The notes under the pieces: model-generated
What the model saw: the letters and a program-made list of their open reading frames with translations, nothing else
What the model was told of the DNA's origin: nothing
Databases searched by the model: none
Made by a program: the position numbers and the translations under genes
Assembly (NCBI GenBank): GCA_038230415.1
Contig: JBBRNH010000002.1
Span: 1-64,000 of the forward strand
From: JBBRNH01 sp038230415
GTDB lineage: Bacteria; Bacteroidota; Bacteroidia; Cytophagales; Spirosomataceae
Reading direction: 5' to 3'
Length of the DNA: 64,000 nucleotides
Shown: positions 52,132-60,417 of the stretch, piece by piece
Layout of the letters: each line of letters opens with the position of its first letter
Position numbering within the stretch: position 1 is the first letter of the stretch

Positions 52132-53553
52132 ATGAATCTCATTGGCCGACAAACCGAAGCACAGTTATTACGAACCGTAGCGGCCAGCGACCGCCCGGAG
52201 TTTGTAGCGATCTACGGCCGTCGGCGGGTGGGCAAAACGTTTTTGGTACGGCAGCTTTTTGGGGATCGCTTTGCGTTTCAGATGACGGGCATTGCCAACG
52301 TCCCGGTTCGGCAGCAGTTCGCTAACTTCCTGACGGCCTTCAATCAGTATAGCCCCCAACCAGCCCAAAAACCGCCCGCCGACTGGTTTACGGCTTTTAC
52401 GTGGCTGCGGGGTCTGATCGAGCAGCGGAGCGACAGTGAGCCGGTCGTTATTTTTTTGGACGAACTACCCTGGTTGGATACGCCCCGGTCGAGTTTCGTA
52501 GCCGCTTTGGAGCATTTCTGGAACAGTTACGGGGCCGCAACGTCCCGGCTGAAACTGATCGTCTGCGGTTCTGCGGCTTCCTGGATGATTCAGAAGCTCA
52601 TCAATAACCGAGGTGGCTTGCACAACCGAGTCACGAAACGAATTCACCTTCAGCCGTTTACGCTGGCCGAGACAGAACAATATTTTCGGGCCGGTGGTAT
52701 CCTGCTCGACCGCTATCAGATTGTGCAACTGCATTGCGTGATGGGCGGCATTCCATTTTACCTCAACGAAGTTGAACCGGGGCTGAGTGCTGCCCAACTT
52801 ATTGACCGGCTATGTTTCAGTCCGGGCGGGTTGCTCCAGACCGAGTACGGAAATCTGTATCGGTCGTTGTTTCAGCAGGCCAACGCACACATCGCCGTGA
52901 TTGAAGCACTGAGTACGAAAGGCAAGGGCTTAACCCGCGACGAACTCATCAAAACCGCCGGGCTTGCCAACGGGGGAGCCGTAACAACCGTACTGGACGA
53001 ACTGGAACTGAGTGGGTTTATCCGAAAATACGCCCCTTTTGGCCGCAAATACCGCAGTAGTCTCTATCAGTTGACCGACCCGTATTCGCTTTTCTACCTT
53101 CGATTTATCAAAGATGCGAAGGCGAGCGGCACTGGTACCTGGCTCAACTTGCTCGACAGTGGGGCGTGGCGGGCCTGGAGCGGCTACGCCTTCGAGATGG
53201 TCTGTCTGAACCACGCCGAACAACTTAAAAAAGGGCTGGGTATCAGCGGTGTATATACCGAACTCTCGGCCTGGCGGAGCAGCGAAAGTAGCCCTGGTGC
53301 TCAAATTGACCTACTGATCGACCGGAAAGACAATGTGATCACGGTGTGCGAAATGAAGTTTTCGACCGGACCATTTGTCCTCACCAAAGCCTACGCGGAG
53401 GTGTTGCGGCATAAAATACAGACGTTCCGGGCGGAATCGAAAACCAAGAAATCGGTCTTTTTGGCGATGGTCACACCCTATGGCGTACAACCAAATGAGT
53501 ACGCGCTGGGCTTAGTCCAAAACGTGTTGACACTCGATGAACTTTTTTCCTGA
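52132..53553 (+). CDS. AAA ATPase with DUF234 nuclease-like C-terminus
   Basis: A 473-residue protein. Residues 1-230 form an archaeal-type ATPase domain: Walker A GRRRVGKT (29-36), Walker B VVIFLDELPWLD (105-116) and sensor-like IVCGSAASWM. A winged-helix part follows (about 250-300: GLTRDELIKTAGLANGGAVT). The C-terminal DUF234 domain (from about 345) keeps a PD-(D/E)xK-like pattern: Glu355, Asp393 (AQIDLLI) and Glu407-x-Lys409 (VCEMKFS). The biological role of such ATPases is not settled; defence, toxin-like activity and DNA processing have been suggested. A DUF1016 protein gene follows after 9 bp. Confidence 0.83.
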   Translation: MNLIGRQTEAQLLRTVAASDRPEFVAIYGRRRVGKTFLVRQLFGDRFAFQMTGIANVPVRQQFANFLTAFNQYSPQPAQKPPADWFTAFTWLRGLIEQRSDSEPVVIFLDELPWLDTPRSSFVAALEHFWNSYGAATSRLKLIVCGSAASWMIQKLINNRGGLHNRVTKRIHLQPFTLAETEQYFRAGGILLDRYQIVQLHCVMGGIPFYLNEVEPGLSAAQLIDRLCFSPGGLLQTEYGNLYRSLFQQANAHIAVIEALSTKGKGLTRDELIKTAGLANGGAVTTVLDELELSGFIRKYAPFGRKYRSSLYQLTDPYSLFYLRFIKDAKASGTGTWLNLLDSGAWRAWSGYAFEMVCLNHAEQLKKGLGISGVYTELSAWRSSESSPGAQIDLLIDRKDNVITVCEMKFSTGPFVLTKAYAEVLRHKIQTFRAESKTKKSVFLAMVTPYGVQPNEYALGLVQNVLTLDELFS

Positions 53554-53562
53554 ACGTTCTAT

Positions 53563-54504
53563 ATGCCTCCACCACCCGCCAATTCCCTGTCTGCTGCTGA
53601 TTCAGGTTCGTTAGTCGAACTCCACGAGTATCTGCGGCAACTTGTCTCACCTGGACAGGAAGCCGGTCGTGGGGAGCGGAGTGCCGCCCAGCCAGATTTT
53701 GCGCGGGTAGAGACCTACTGGCACATTGGTCGAATCATCGTCGAGACGGAGCAGCAGGGTCAGGATCGGGCAGATTATGGTGTGCATCTTATTGAGCAGC
53801 TTTCCCAGGAGCTGATTCGGCAATACGGCAAGGGGTACAAAACATCCAATTTATGGTGGTTTCGACAATTTTATGTGGCGTTTCCAATTCTCCACGCGTT
53901 GCGTGGAGAATTCATTAATTTCAAAGCTCAACTCCGTACCGAACTCACCTGGACGCACTACCGATTGCTGATTGCCATTGAAAATCAGCAAGAACGTCAT
54001 TTTTATCTGCATAGTGCCGCTGACGAAAACTGGTCCTACCGCACGCTGAACCGGCTCATCAAATCCCGCTATTATTATCAGGTTGCACTGGGGGAAGATC
54101 AATTGGTGGCCTTACCGCCTACCCTACCCAAAAAAATAGGTGAAACTGAAAAACGCCGAAGTCGAACCGCCCAAGCTCGGCGAATACTGCTTGACAAAAC
54201 GGGTTGGGCATTAGTCGAACGATTGGCATCCGGTTTGCCGATGACAATAGTAAAGCCGGATGTACTTTTTTATCACTACGGCTTACAACGCTTCGTCGGT
54301 CTCTGGATCGGTGAAACAACCCCGGCGTTGACCGAGCAAATTCGTCGGCAACTATCGGAGTGGCAACCAATTCAGCCAGCGTCTGTTCTTAATTTCCCTT
54401 TAGCCCTATTAATGAATACAAAAAACGAATTGCAGTTGATAACTACCGCCACTACTCCTCAACTCACTGAATCAGAACTAAGCCAGCTACCTAAACAACT
54501 CTAA
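53563..54504 (+). CDS. DUF1016 (YhcG-like) protein with degenerate nuclease domain
   Basis: A 313-residue protein. Residues 45-180 match the DUF1016 N-terminal domain closely: ETYWHIGRIIVETEQQGQDR, GKGYKTSNLWWFRQFYVAFP, LTWTHYRLLIAIENQ and SYRTLNRLIKSRYYYQ. The usual C-terminal PD-(D/E)xK nuclease core is reduced: DVLFYHYGLQRFVGLWIGE (233-251) aligns with the family's DLLFYH...IELK, with Asp233 kept, but Glu replaced by Trp248 and Lys by Gly250. The protein is thus probably not a nuclease, though it may still bind partners or DNA. It is 9 bp after the ATPase gene, likely one operon. Confidence 0.82.
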   Translation: MPPPPANSLSAADSGSLVELHEYLRQLVSPGQEAGRGERSAAQPDFARVETYWHIGRIIVETEQQGQDRADYGVHLIEQLSQELIRQYGKGYKTSNLWWFRQFYVAFPILHALRGEFINFKAQLRTELTWTHYRLLIAIENQQERHFYLHSAADENWSYRTLNRLIKSRYYYQVALGEDQLVALPPTLPKKIGETEKRRSRTAQARRILLDKTGWALVERLASGLPMTIVKPDVLFYHYGLQRFVGLWIGETTPALTEQIRRQLSEWQPIQPASVLNFPLALLMNTKNELQLITTATTPQLTESELSQLPKQL

Positions 54505-54505
54505 A

Positions 54506-54676
54506 TCAGACACCAAACGCTTTAGCTGTAAGTGGGTGCTCAACAGAAACCAGAATAGGCTCATCGCCTTTTTCGCGCCTAACGACATCGTTGGTAAATA
54601 TCGGGCTGGCCGACTGGTTTCTGCGTTGGGGCTCATGTCTAAGCAGCAATACACTAATAAACAGGGTGTTTTTCAT
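54506..54676 (-). pseudogene. Short exported-protein remnant
   Basis: A 56-codon minus-strand frame starts with MKNTLFISVLLL, like a signal peptide, 24 bp downstream of the oxidoreductase gene on the same strand, and then loses hydrophobic or domain-like character (RHEPQRRNQSASPIF). It may be the 5' end of a gene, such as a periplasmic sugar-related enzyme, that was cut off when the DUF1016 gene module joined here. Confidence 0.3.
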
Positions 54677-54699
54677 CAGAAATTAGTTTGGCCGGACGA

Positions 54700-56052
54700 T
54701 CACACCCGCACCTGCCAGTTTTTGTCGTATTCGCGGCCCCAGAGCTGCATGGCTTCTTTGTCGTTCAGGATGTGGCCGTTCTCCGGGTTGCAGGTCAGCA
54801 CCCGGCCCGTCCGGTAGGCAATATTGCCCAACTGCGCAATCAGCGTGGACTTGTGGCCGTTCAAAATTTCGCCGGTCAGTTTGGTGTCGCCCCGAATCGA
54901 ACTGACGAAGTTTTGCAGGTGGGTGGCATCCAGCTTCTCGGTCGGACTCACGGGGTTGGTCGGGTCGGCAACGGTGTCGTCTTCTACCGCCTTTACTAAC
55001 TTATTTTTCTGGTCATAGATGCGGTAACTGTTTGCACCGGGATAGACTACTGTGCCGGTGGTACCGTAGAAAATCACGCCCCGTCCGTCGCCTTCCGAGT
55101 TATACCCGTTGCAGCTTCGGCCCTCCCAGGTCAGGGCTGTGTTGTTGCCAAAATTAGCCGTAATGGTCTGGGTATCGGGCGTTTCCCAATCGTCCTGAAA
55201 CGCAAACCGCCCGCCTGCCGATACCACTTTGGTCGGATAATCAACGCCCAGCCCCCAGCGCATCACGTCAATTTCGTGGGTGCCGTTGTTGAGGGCTTCG
55301 CCGGTGCCCCAGTTCCAAAACCAGTGCCAGTTGTAATGAATCAGATTATCGTGATAGGGCTGACGCGGGGCCGGGCCTTGCCAGAGGTCATAATCGAGGT
55401 TGGCCGGCACGGGGGCTGGTTTGCCTTTGCCGATGGATTGCCGCCAGTTGGTGTACCAGCCCCGCGCAAAATAGACCCGGCCAATGGCACCCGACCGCAA
55501 CTCACCAATTAAGGCGTTGACGTTGCTGAACGAGCGTCGCTGACTGCCCATCTGCACGAGCCGGTTGTATTTACGGGCGGCTTCAACGGCCATTTCACCC
55601 TCGTGCGGGTTGTGACTGCACGGTTTTTCAACGTAAACGTGCTTGCCCGCCTGACAGCCCATAATGGTGGCGGGCGCGTGCCAGTGATCGGGCGCGGCAA
55701 TGGCGAGCGCGTCGAAGTCTTTCTTTTCGAGCAGTTTACGGATGTCGGTCACGCCCTGGGGCCGTTTGCCGGTCAGCTTCTCGATCTCGGCAATGGTTTT
55801 GTTGAGCACCGTTTCGTCAACATCGCAGATGTAGCCGACTTCGACGTTGGGCAGTTTGGCGAAAGTTTTAGCCAGAAACAGGCCCCGGCTGTTGGTACCC
55901 ATCACGCCCACCACGACTTTATCGTTGGGTGCGCCGGAAAAGATACCTCCCGCCGACAGCGACGCGGGTTGCCGCCCCGGAGACAGCAGCAGGCCCGTAC
56001 CCGCGAGGGAAACCGTGCGGAGAAAATCACGACGGTTGGTTTGGTCAGTCAT
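54700..56052 (-). CDS. Gfo/Idh/MocA-family oxidoreductase, Tat-exported
   Basis: A 450-residue protein. The twin-arginine signal (NRRDFLRT, residues 6-13) shows export in folded form with bound cofactor. The Rossmann NAD(P) loop is KVVVGVMGTNSRGLFLAKTF, and the EKP motif of the family follows (VYVEKPCSHNPHEGEMAVEA). The C-terminal alpha/beta domain carries GTHEIDVMRWGLG. Family members oxidise or epimerise sugars and inositols; Tat-exported ones are common in Bacteroidota and Planctomycetota, and some hydrolyse glycosides through a redox cycle. The substrate is unknown. Confidence 0.9.
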   Translation of the reverse strand: MTDQTNRRDFLRTVSLAGTGLLLSPGRQPASLSAGGIFSGAPNDKVVVGVMGTNSRGLFLAKTFAKLPNVEVGYICDVDETVLNKTIAEIEKLTGKRPQGVTDIRKLLEKKDFDALAIAAPDHWHAPATIMGCQAGKHVYVEKPCSHNPHEGEMAVEAARKYNRLVQMGSQRRSFSNVNALIGELRSGAIGRVYFARGWYTNWRQSIGKGKPAPVPANLDYDLWQGPAPRQPYHDNLIHYNWHWFWNWGTGEALNNGTHEIDVMRWGLGVDYPTKVVSAGGRFAFQDDWETPDTQTITANFGNNTALTWEGRSCNGYNSEGDGRGVIFYGTTGTVVYPGANSYRIYDQKNKLVKAVEDDTVADPTNPVSPTEKLDATHLQNFVSSIRGDTKLTGEILNGHKSTLIAQLGNIAYRTGRVLTCNPENGHILNDKEAMQLWGREYDKNWQVRV

Positions 56053-56259
56053 CAGCGTGTTGGTTTGCAGGATTTAACGGAGAAAGAGTAACGGGTCGGT
56101 TGGTTACTGTTCAAAGGCACCGCTATACCGGCCTGTATTTTTGGAACGGGGTTGGCCCGTAATGCCGGTTGGCTACGCCACATCAAAACTACCCGAATGT
56201 CGGGGGGAACAGCTAACTATCCGGTGGAGACTTGTTTTGGGGAGCCGGGGCCAGGTCGA

Positions 56260-56412
56260 GGTTCTGAATGGCAGGAGGTAGTTCATGGCGCATCAATCAC
56301 TCCGGGCTGCTACCGAACAGGTAACGATTCAGACGTGGCCCCTGGTTTGTATCTGCTGCTGATCTACCGCGACGACAAAGTAATTCACGTCGGCAAATTA
56401 TTGAAGCAGTAA
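56260..56412 (+). pseudogene. Orphan C-terminal type IX secretion signal
   Basis: The last 50 codons of this frame read GSEWQEVVHGASITPGCYRT and then DVAPGLYLLLIYRDDKVIHV, ending GKLLKQ. This is the pattern of a T9SS type A sorting domain (P-G-L-Y-L-L-x-I...K-x-L/V-K-x). No body of a secreted protein precedes it; the upstream sequence is the intergenic part of the oxidoreductase gene. It is probably the tail of a deleted gene. Confidence 0.4.
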
Positions 56413-56519
56413 GCACAGTAGCTACGATTACGTGCTGTCAGATAATATGCGCTTTGCTTCTTTTTGCAAGTGCGAGGAAAGTACCGTCAAATGCGAGGAA
56501 AGTACCGTCGCGGGGGAAG

Positions 56520-56670
56520 CCCATTTATTCTCTATTTTTTTTGGTTTCTGAACGCGTTTTTGTTTTCCAAAAAAAAGAACTCCCCCCTATTAATAATTAG
56601 TTAGTATTCTTTTATTTAACTTATTAACTATTAGGGTCTCTGTAACTATCTGATTGTTAGATTGTTACAG
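56520..56670. other. AT-rich candidate DNA-unwinding element
   Basis: Between the first two iterons and the main array lies a strongly AT-rich stretch with T/A runs (TATTTTTTTTGG, CCAAAAAAAAG, TTAATAATTAGTTAGTATTC), unlike the GC-rich surroundings. Its place next to iterons and a DnaA-box palindrome is that of a strand-opening site. Confidence 0.65.
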
Positions 56671-56950
56671 AGGTGAAATGCGAGGAAAGTACCGTTAAAT
56701 GCGAGGAAAGTACCGTTTGAGTGCGAGGAAAGTACCGTCAAGTGCGAGGAAAGTACCGTCGAAATGCGAGGAAAGTACCGTCAAATGCGAGGAAAGTACC
56801 GTCAAATGCGAGGAAAGTACCGTCAAGTGCGAGGAAAGTACCGTCAAACCGCATTTTGAGCGCATACAGGCCTTTTCTTACGTCATTATCTCCTGAACTC
56901 CTGGCCTTATATGGCCCTGCAAAAACCAAATGCGAGGAAAGTACCGTCAG

Positions 56951-56974
56951 AGTTATCCACAATTGTGGATAACT
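56951..56974. promoter_or_regulatory. Paired DnaA boxes
   Basis: TTATCCACA (56953-56961) and its inverted copy TGTGGATAA (56964-56972) form a perfect 24-bp palindrome. Both equal the classical DnaA-box consensus. They directly follow the eleventh iteron, so host DnaA probably helps Rep open the origin. Confidence 0.8.
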
Positions 56975-57086
56975 TAATCAGGTTATGAGGCTGGTATAGT
57001 ACCCACAATCAAATGCGAGGAAAGTACCGTCAATCATACCGGATACCAGTCGACACCTGGCTATTAAGCCATTGTGGTATTGATAC

Positions 57087-57117
57087 TTGGTTCAACACCG
57101 ATAGAAAAGTATATTTG
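57087..57117 (+). promoter_or_regulatory. rep promoter
   Basis: TTGG (57087-57090), a 19-bp spacer and TATATTTG (57110-57117) match the Bacteroidota -33/-7 promoter. The ATG of rep lies 34 bp further on. The last iteron ends 55 bp upstream of the -33 box, so Rep bound there could influence its own promoter. Confidence 0.7.
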
Positions 57118-57151
57118 TATAGACAGTTGGCCGTGAATCAATTCAGCTTGT

Positions 57152-58375
57152 ATGCCCCTTAAAAAAGAACCCGCCGGTCAGCTCACACGCTCATTAGACA
57201 CGGCATCCGTTAAGTCAACCGATACGCGACAGGATCGAATTGTGGCCCAGCACAACGATTTAATTCGCGCCCAGTATGATATGTCGCTGCTGGAGATCCG
57301 GTTGTTTGTGGCGATGCTGGCCCGGATCAACAAAGGAGACAATGAGTTTACGCTGAGCCGAATCCCGATCAGTGAACTGTATCCCGATGATAAAGTGGGC
57401 GGCAAAACCTACACGCAGGTCCGTAAAGCCGTGGTTCGGTTAGCGAGTCAGGTGATCACCGTTGACTCTAAAGACAACTGGGGCGTTCGGGAAATTGTCA
57501 GTAACCCGCTCATGGCAACCTGCCGCTACAAACAGGGGTCGGGTTATGTGGTGGCGCAGTTCAACAACTTCATTAAGCCGTATCTGCTCGAACTGAAAGG
57601 TGAATTTACGGTAGCGCAGGAATTGACACTGATGAGTTTTCGGAGTTTTTACTCCCACCGGCTATACTGGCTCCTCAAACTGTCGGCCTACCGGCGCGAT
57701 ACCATCACGGTTGGGCTGGCATCCATTAAAACAATGCTGAACCTGACCGACCGTTACGGAAATTTCAGTGACTTCAAACGCTTTGTGTTGGATGTGGCCC
57801 GGCACGAAATCGCTTCCTCCGACATGGCCTTCGAGTACGCGCCGGTTAAAGAAGGCCGGACCGTGGCTGCCATTCAGTTCAATCTGCTCCGCCCGGTGGT
57901 TGTTCATCAGGAAGATACCGAACTGCCCGACGGTGTGCAGCAGAAACTGACTGAATTAGGCGTGTCGCTCAAGTCGCTGCGGGAGATAAAATCGCGGTAC
58001 AATCAGGGGAAAACTACCGAAGAGTATATCCGGTTTGTCCTGAACTATTACGACGAAGCCAATACCAAAGGCCGGGTTCGGTCGCTGGCCGGGGCTATCT
58101 TCAAAGGCTTGACGACCGATCAGTTAGCGCGTGAGTTTGGGGTTTGGAAAGCCGAAAATCAACCCGTTTACAAAGCCCCGCAACCCCGTCAGTTGCGGAT
58201 GTCGAGCGAGAAAACCATTCCGTTGGACGAACTCAGAACGGGCTGGGAAGTGATGAAACGCAAAGGACTCACCAACCACGAAACGTTTGAAGACAGCATG
58301 GCCGAGTACCAAAATAACCCGATGTACCGGATTGAAGAACGAGACGGGAAAGAATACTTGGTTGTGCAGGAGTGA
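57152..58375 (+). CDS. rep: Plasmid replication initiator, Rep_3/RepB family
   Basis: A 407-residue initiator. Two winged-helix domains are seen: residues about 30-145 (RIVAQHNDLIRAQYDMSLLE, LFVAMLARINKGDNEFTLSR) and about 150-255 (LTLMSFRSFYSHRLYWLLKL, ASIKTMLNLTDRYGNFSDFK). This is the Rep_3 (PF01051) layout, in which the second domain binds iterons and the first mediates dimers and strand opening. The C-terminal 130 residues extend beyond the core and end in a polar tail. It acts on the iteron array just upstream. Confidence 0.95.
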   Translation: MPLKKEPAGQLTRSLDTASVKSTDTRQDRIVAQHNDLIRAQYDMSLLEIRLFVAMLARINKGDNEFTLSRIPISELYPDDKVGGKTYTQVRKAVVRLASQVITVDSKDNWGVREIVSNPLMATCRYKQGSGYVVAQFNNFIKPYLLELKGEFTVAQELTLMSFRSFYSHRLYWLLKLSAYRRDTITVGLASIKTMLNLTDRYGNFSDFKRFVLDVARHEIASSDMAFEYAPVKEGRTVAAIQFNLLRPVVVHQEDTELPDGVQQKLTELGVSLKSLREIKSRYNQGKTTEEYIRFVLNYYDEANTKGRVRSLAGAIFKGLTTDQLAREFGVWKAENQPVYKAPQPRQLRMSSEKTIPLDELRTGWEVMKRKGLTNHETFEDSMAEYQNNPMYRIEERDGKEYLVVQE

Positions 58376-58455
58376 GTGGTCTCGTTTTATCCTGTAAAAT
58401 TCATACCCCTCCCCTACCCTTCTGATAATCAGTCATTATTATGCCGAAATTACCG

Positions 58456-58498
58456 CTCTGCATCACGATAGGACACCGTGTCCTATCGTGATGCAGAG
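58456..58498. promoter_or_regulatory. parS: Candidate partition site 1 (long palindrome)
   Basis: Perfect arms of 21 bp (58456-58476 and 58478-58498) flank one base. The inner part CACGATAGGACA-N3-TGTCCTATCGTG recurs exactly in the second site. It lies between the convergent rep and parB genes, a usual place for parS. It may also terminate transcription from both sides. Confidence 0.7.
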
Positions 58499-58530
58499 GT
58501 GCTTTTATCAGCTAAATAAGAATCATTTGC

Positions 58531-58557
58531 CACGATAGGACACGCTGTCCTATCGTG
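58531..58557. promoter_or_regulatory. parS: Candidate partition site 2
   Basis: CACGATAGGACA-CGC-TGTCCTATCGTG: 12-bp arms, 3-nt spacer, same core as site 1, 13 bp downstream of the parB stop codon. Unlike site 1 the palindrome does not extend further, so the shared 27-bp core is probably what a protein binds. Confidence 0.7.
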
Positions 58558-58570
58558 ACATAAAACTGCA

Positions 58571-59443
58571 TCAGGCGGTTTGACAGGATAGTAATTCGGC
58601 TATTTTTTTCTGGAGTTTCCGGCAGTCAAGGGGTGTTAGCCGGCCATTCGCCAAGGCTCGAATCTCGTTTCGCAGCCGGTTGGGCAGGGGGGAGGGCTGC
58701 TCATCCGGGCCGGATTCTGTTGAAGAAGACACCGCAACGCTACCCGCCAAAATAGCGTCAACATCGGTAAGGGGAGCCTGTGCATCGGCCTTAGTGAGGC
58801 TGTTAATGACGGCCTTGGTCAGTTTTTGTTTTCCCGCCAACACCTTCCGTTTCAGGTCAGGAGCTAATTTTTCGAGGCCAGCCGCAAAATCGCCATCCCG
58901 CCGAATCGTTCGGCTGCTAACCCCGTGTTCCTGCCCCAGCCTGTCGGCAACGTTACGCTGCGAAGCCCCGACATTCAGGTTTGACCCCCGCGCCGATTTC
59001 TGTTGCAGATAACGCATCCCCCGCAGGTAAGAAGCCTGCTCGGCGGTCAGGTTCCGCCGGCCCAACTGGTAATCAATCATGTAATCCCGTACCTCGCTGA
59101 GCGACGGGAACCGGATCAGGTTGATTCTGAAATCTACATGATGTTGCTGGATAACCCGGTAGCGGTTGTGACCATCGATCAGCACAAACGCCGGTGCATC
59201 ATCGGTCCCCAAACCGGCAATGGCCTTGGTCGTTTCCCAGATGGTAAGCGGGTCTTTTACGCCGTGTTTCAGGATGTTTTGCGTCAGTTGCGCCAGTTCA
59301 TCATCGGCTAAGGGCGGAATCAGATCACGGAGTTGGTCAAGGATAACCAACTGACTTTTGATGTTTTCTTCTGCCGACAGCAGGGAGGGGCGCACGTCAA
59401 CGGTTTTCTCCCGCATGAGGCCCATAAAGTCTTTCTTTGCCAT
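58571..59443 (-). CDS. parB: ParB-family partition protein
   Basis: A 290-residue protein. An N-terminal ParB/sulfiredoxin-like domain (residues about 35-130: LTQNILKHGVKDPLTIWETT, FVLIDGHNRYRVIQQHHVDF, NLIRFPSLSEVRDYMIDYQL) is followed by a helix-turn-helix region (about 165-220: SQRNVADRLGQEHGVSSRTI). The classical GERRxR box is replaced by DGHNRYR. It binds a centromere site and works with ParA to place plasmid copies in daughter cells. Its start lies one base after the parA stop, so the pair is translated together. Confidence 0.88.
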   Translation of the reverse strand: MAKKDFMGLMREKTVDVRPSLLSAEENIKSQLVILDQLRDLIPPLADDELAQLTQNILKHGVKDPLTIWETTKAIAGLGTDDAPAFVLIDGHNRYRVIQQHHVDFRINLIRFPSLSEVRDYMIDYQLGRRNLTAEQASYLRGMRYLQQKSARGSNLNVGASQRNVADRLGQEHGVSSRTIRRDGDFAAGLEKLAPDLKRKVLAGKQKLTKAVINSLTKADAQAPLTDVDAILAGSVAVSSSTESGPDEQPSPLPNRLRNEIRALANGRLTPLDCRKLQKKIAELLSCQTA

Positions 59444-59444
59444 C

Positions 59445-60389
59445 TCACAAGGTCATTATTTCGGTGGCTAACTGATAATACTGATGCCAGGAGAGCGATT
59501 TGGGCGCATACGTGTACAGGTCTTCTTTGGCTACCTGCGACTGTTTGATAACCGTTGATACCTCGATGACAGTCTCATAAATGGGAAAATTGCGGTAGCT
59601 CTCGCGGATGTGGGTCATCATACTCTTGTGAACACTTTGGTTTTTATGCACCATCGTAAACACAATGCCTTTCACGGTTAGCGTCGGGTTGATGTACGTG
59701 CGGACTTCGGCAATGCGGTTGAACAAACTCTCAACACCGTGATAAGCCGATGCTTCGGGTTGAATGGGCACTAAGCAGTAATTTGAAGCGACTAACGAGC
59801 AGGTGGTGCAGATGCCGAGGCTGGGCGGGCAGTCAATAAGAATGTAGTCGAATTGTGACCTGGCTTCTTCGAGCTTTACCGTTAGTCGGCGGTCAGACCC
59901 GATGGCGTTGCCCAATTCCGATTCTTTGTAGGCCATCCGAATGTCAGACGGAGCCAGAAAGAGTTGATCCGTAATGCCAAGCAAGGGTAGGGGAGTGGTT
60001 CCCAGCAGTGCGTCAATCACTTGTTCTTCGGGCGTATGCACCCCAAAACACTGCGAGAGGTTGCCTTGTGAATCCATGTCCACCAGCAACACGCGGTTTC
60101 CCAATAGACTGAGGGCTTTCCCAACGTTGATGGTGGTGGTGGTTTTGCCGACTCCGCCCTTGTGGTTGACGATGGAGATCACGATAGCCTTATCGAAAAG
60201 ACTGTCGGTATAACCATATTGCCTCACGGCTTCATCGAGCGTGGGCAAGTGCTTGGCTGGCACGTCTTTCTGATTTGTTAATGCCTTGTGAAGGGTTTTG
60301 GCCGGAATACCGGCTTCTTTTTCAATCTGAGACAGGTTGAGAGCGGGTTTGGCACGCAGGAACCGCACTAATTTATCGTGGGTCAGCAT
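59445..60389 (-). CDS. parA: ParA-family partition ATPase
   Basis: A 314-residue protein from the ATG at 60389; the longer frame upstream crosses a promoter. The N-terminus (residues 1-50) holds a small helix-turn-helix (LNLSQIEKEAGIPAKTLHKA), as in autoregulating type Ia ParA proteins. The deviant Walker A box NHKGGVGKTTTT (residues 75-86) and Walker A' VLLVDMDSQGNLS follow, then the Walker B FDYILIDCPPSLG. ATP-dependent binding to the nucleoid drives plasmid segregation. It is cotranscribed with parB. Confidence 0.93.
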   Translation of the reverse strand: MLTHDKLVRFLRAKPALNLSQIEKEAGIPAKTLHKALTNQKDVPAKHLPTLDEAVRQYGYTDSLFDKAIVISIVNHKGGVGKTTTTINVGKALSLLGNRVLLVDMDSQGNLSQCFGVHTPEEQVIDALLGTTPLPLLGITDQLFLAPSDIRMAYKESELGNAIGSDRRLTVKLEEARSQFDYILIDCPPSLGICTTCSLVASNYCLVPIQPEASAYHGVESLFNRIAEVRTYINPTLTVKGIVFTMVHKNQSVHKSMMTHIRESYRNFPIYETVIEVSTVIKQSQVAKEDLYTYAPKSLSWHQYYQLATEIMTL

Positions 60390-60417
60390 ATAGGGTAGGG
60401 TAAAAATATATCTTTTG

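Larger units (their letters stand above)
56413..57031 (+). repeat. Plasmid replication origin with 12 iterons
   Basis: Twelve direct copies of TGCGAGGAAAGTACCGTC (two end in T) start at 56471, 56492, 56679, 56700, 56722, 56743, 56765, 56786, 56807, 56828, 56931 and 57014. Eight of them (56679-56845) are spaced every 21-22 bp, i.e. two helical turns, so Rep would bind on one face of the DNA. All face the same way and lie upstream of the rep gene. The outer copies may serve in copy control by pairing of origins. Confidence 0.93.

Noticed and set aside
56471..57031. Possible CRISPR array from short regular repeats
   Set aside because: The gaps between the 18-bp units in the main block are only 3-4 bp and nearly identical, there is no cas gene, and a Rep_3 initiator follows. 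These are iterons.
58456..58498. Simple factor-independent terminator
   Set aside because: No T run follows on either strand, and the core recurs exactly 75 bp away, which fits a protein-binding site better. A secondary terminator role is not excluded.
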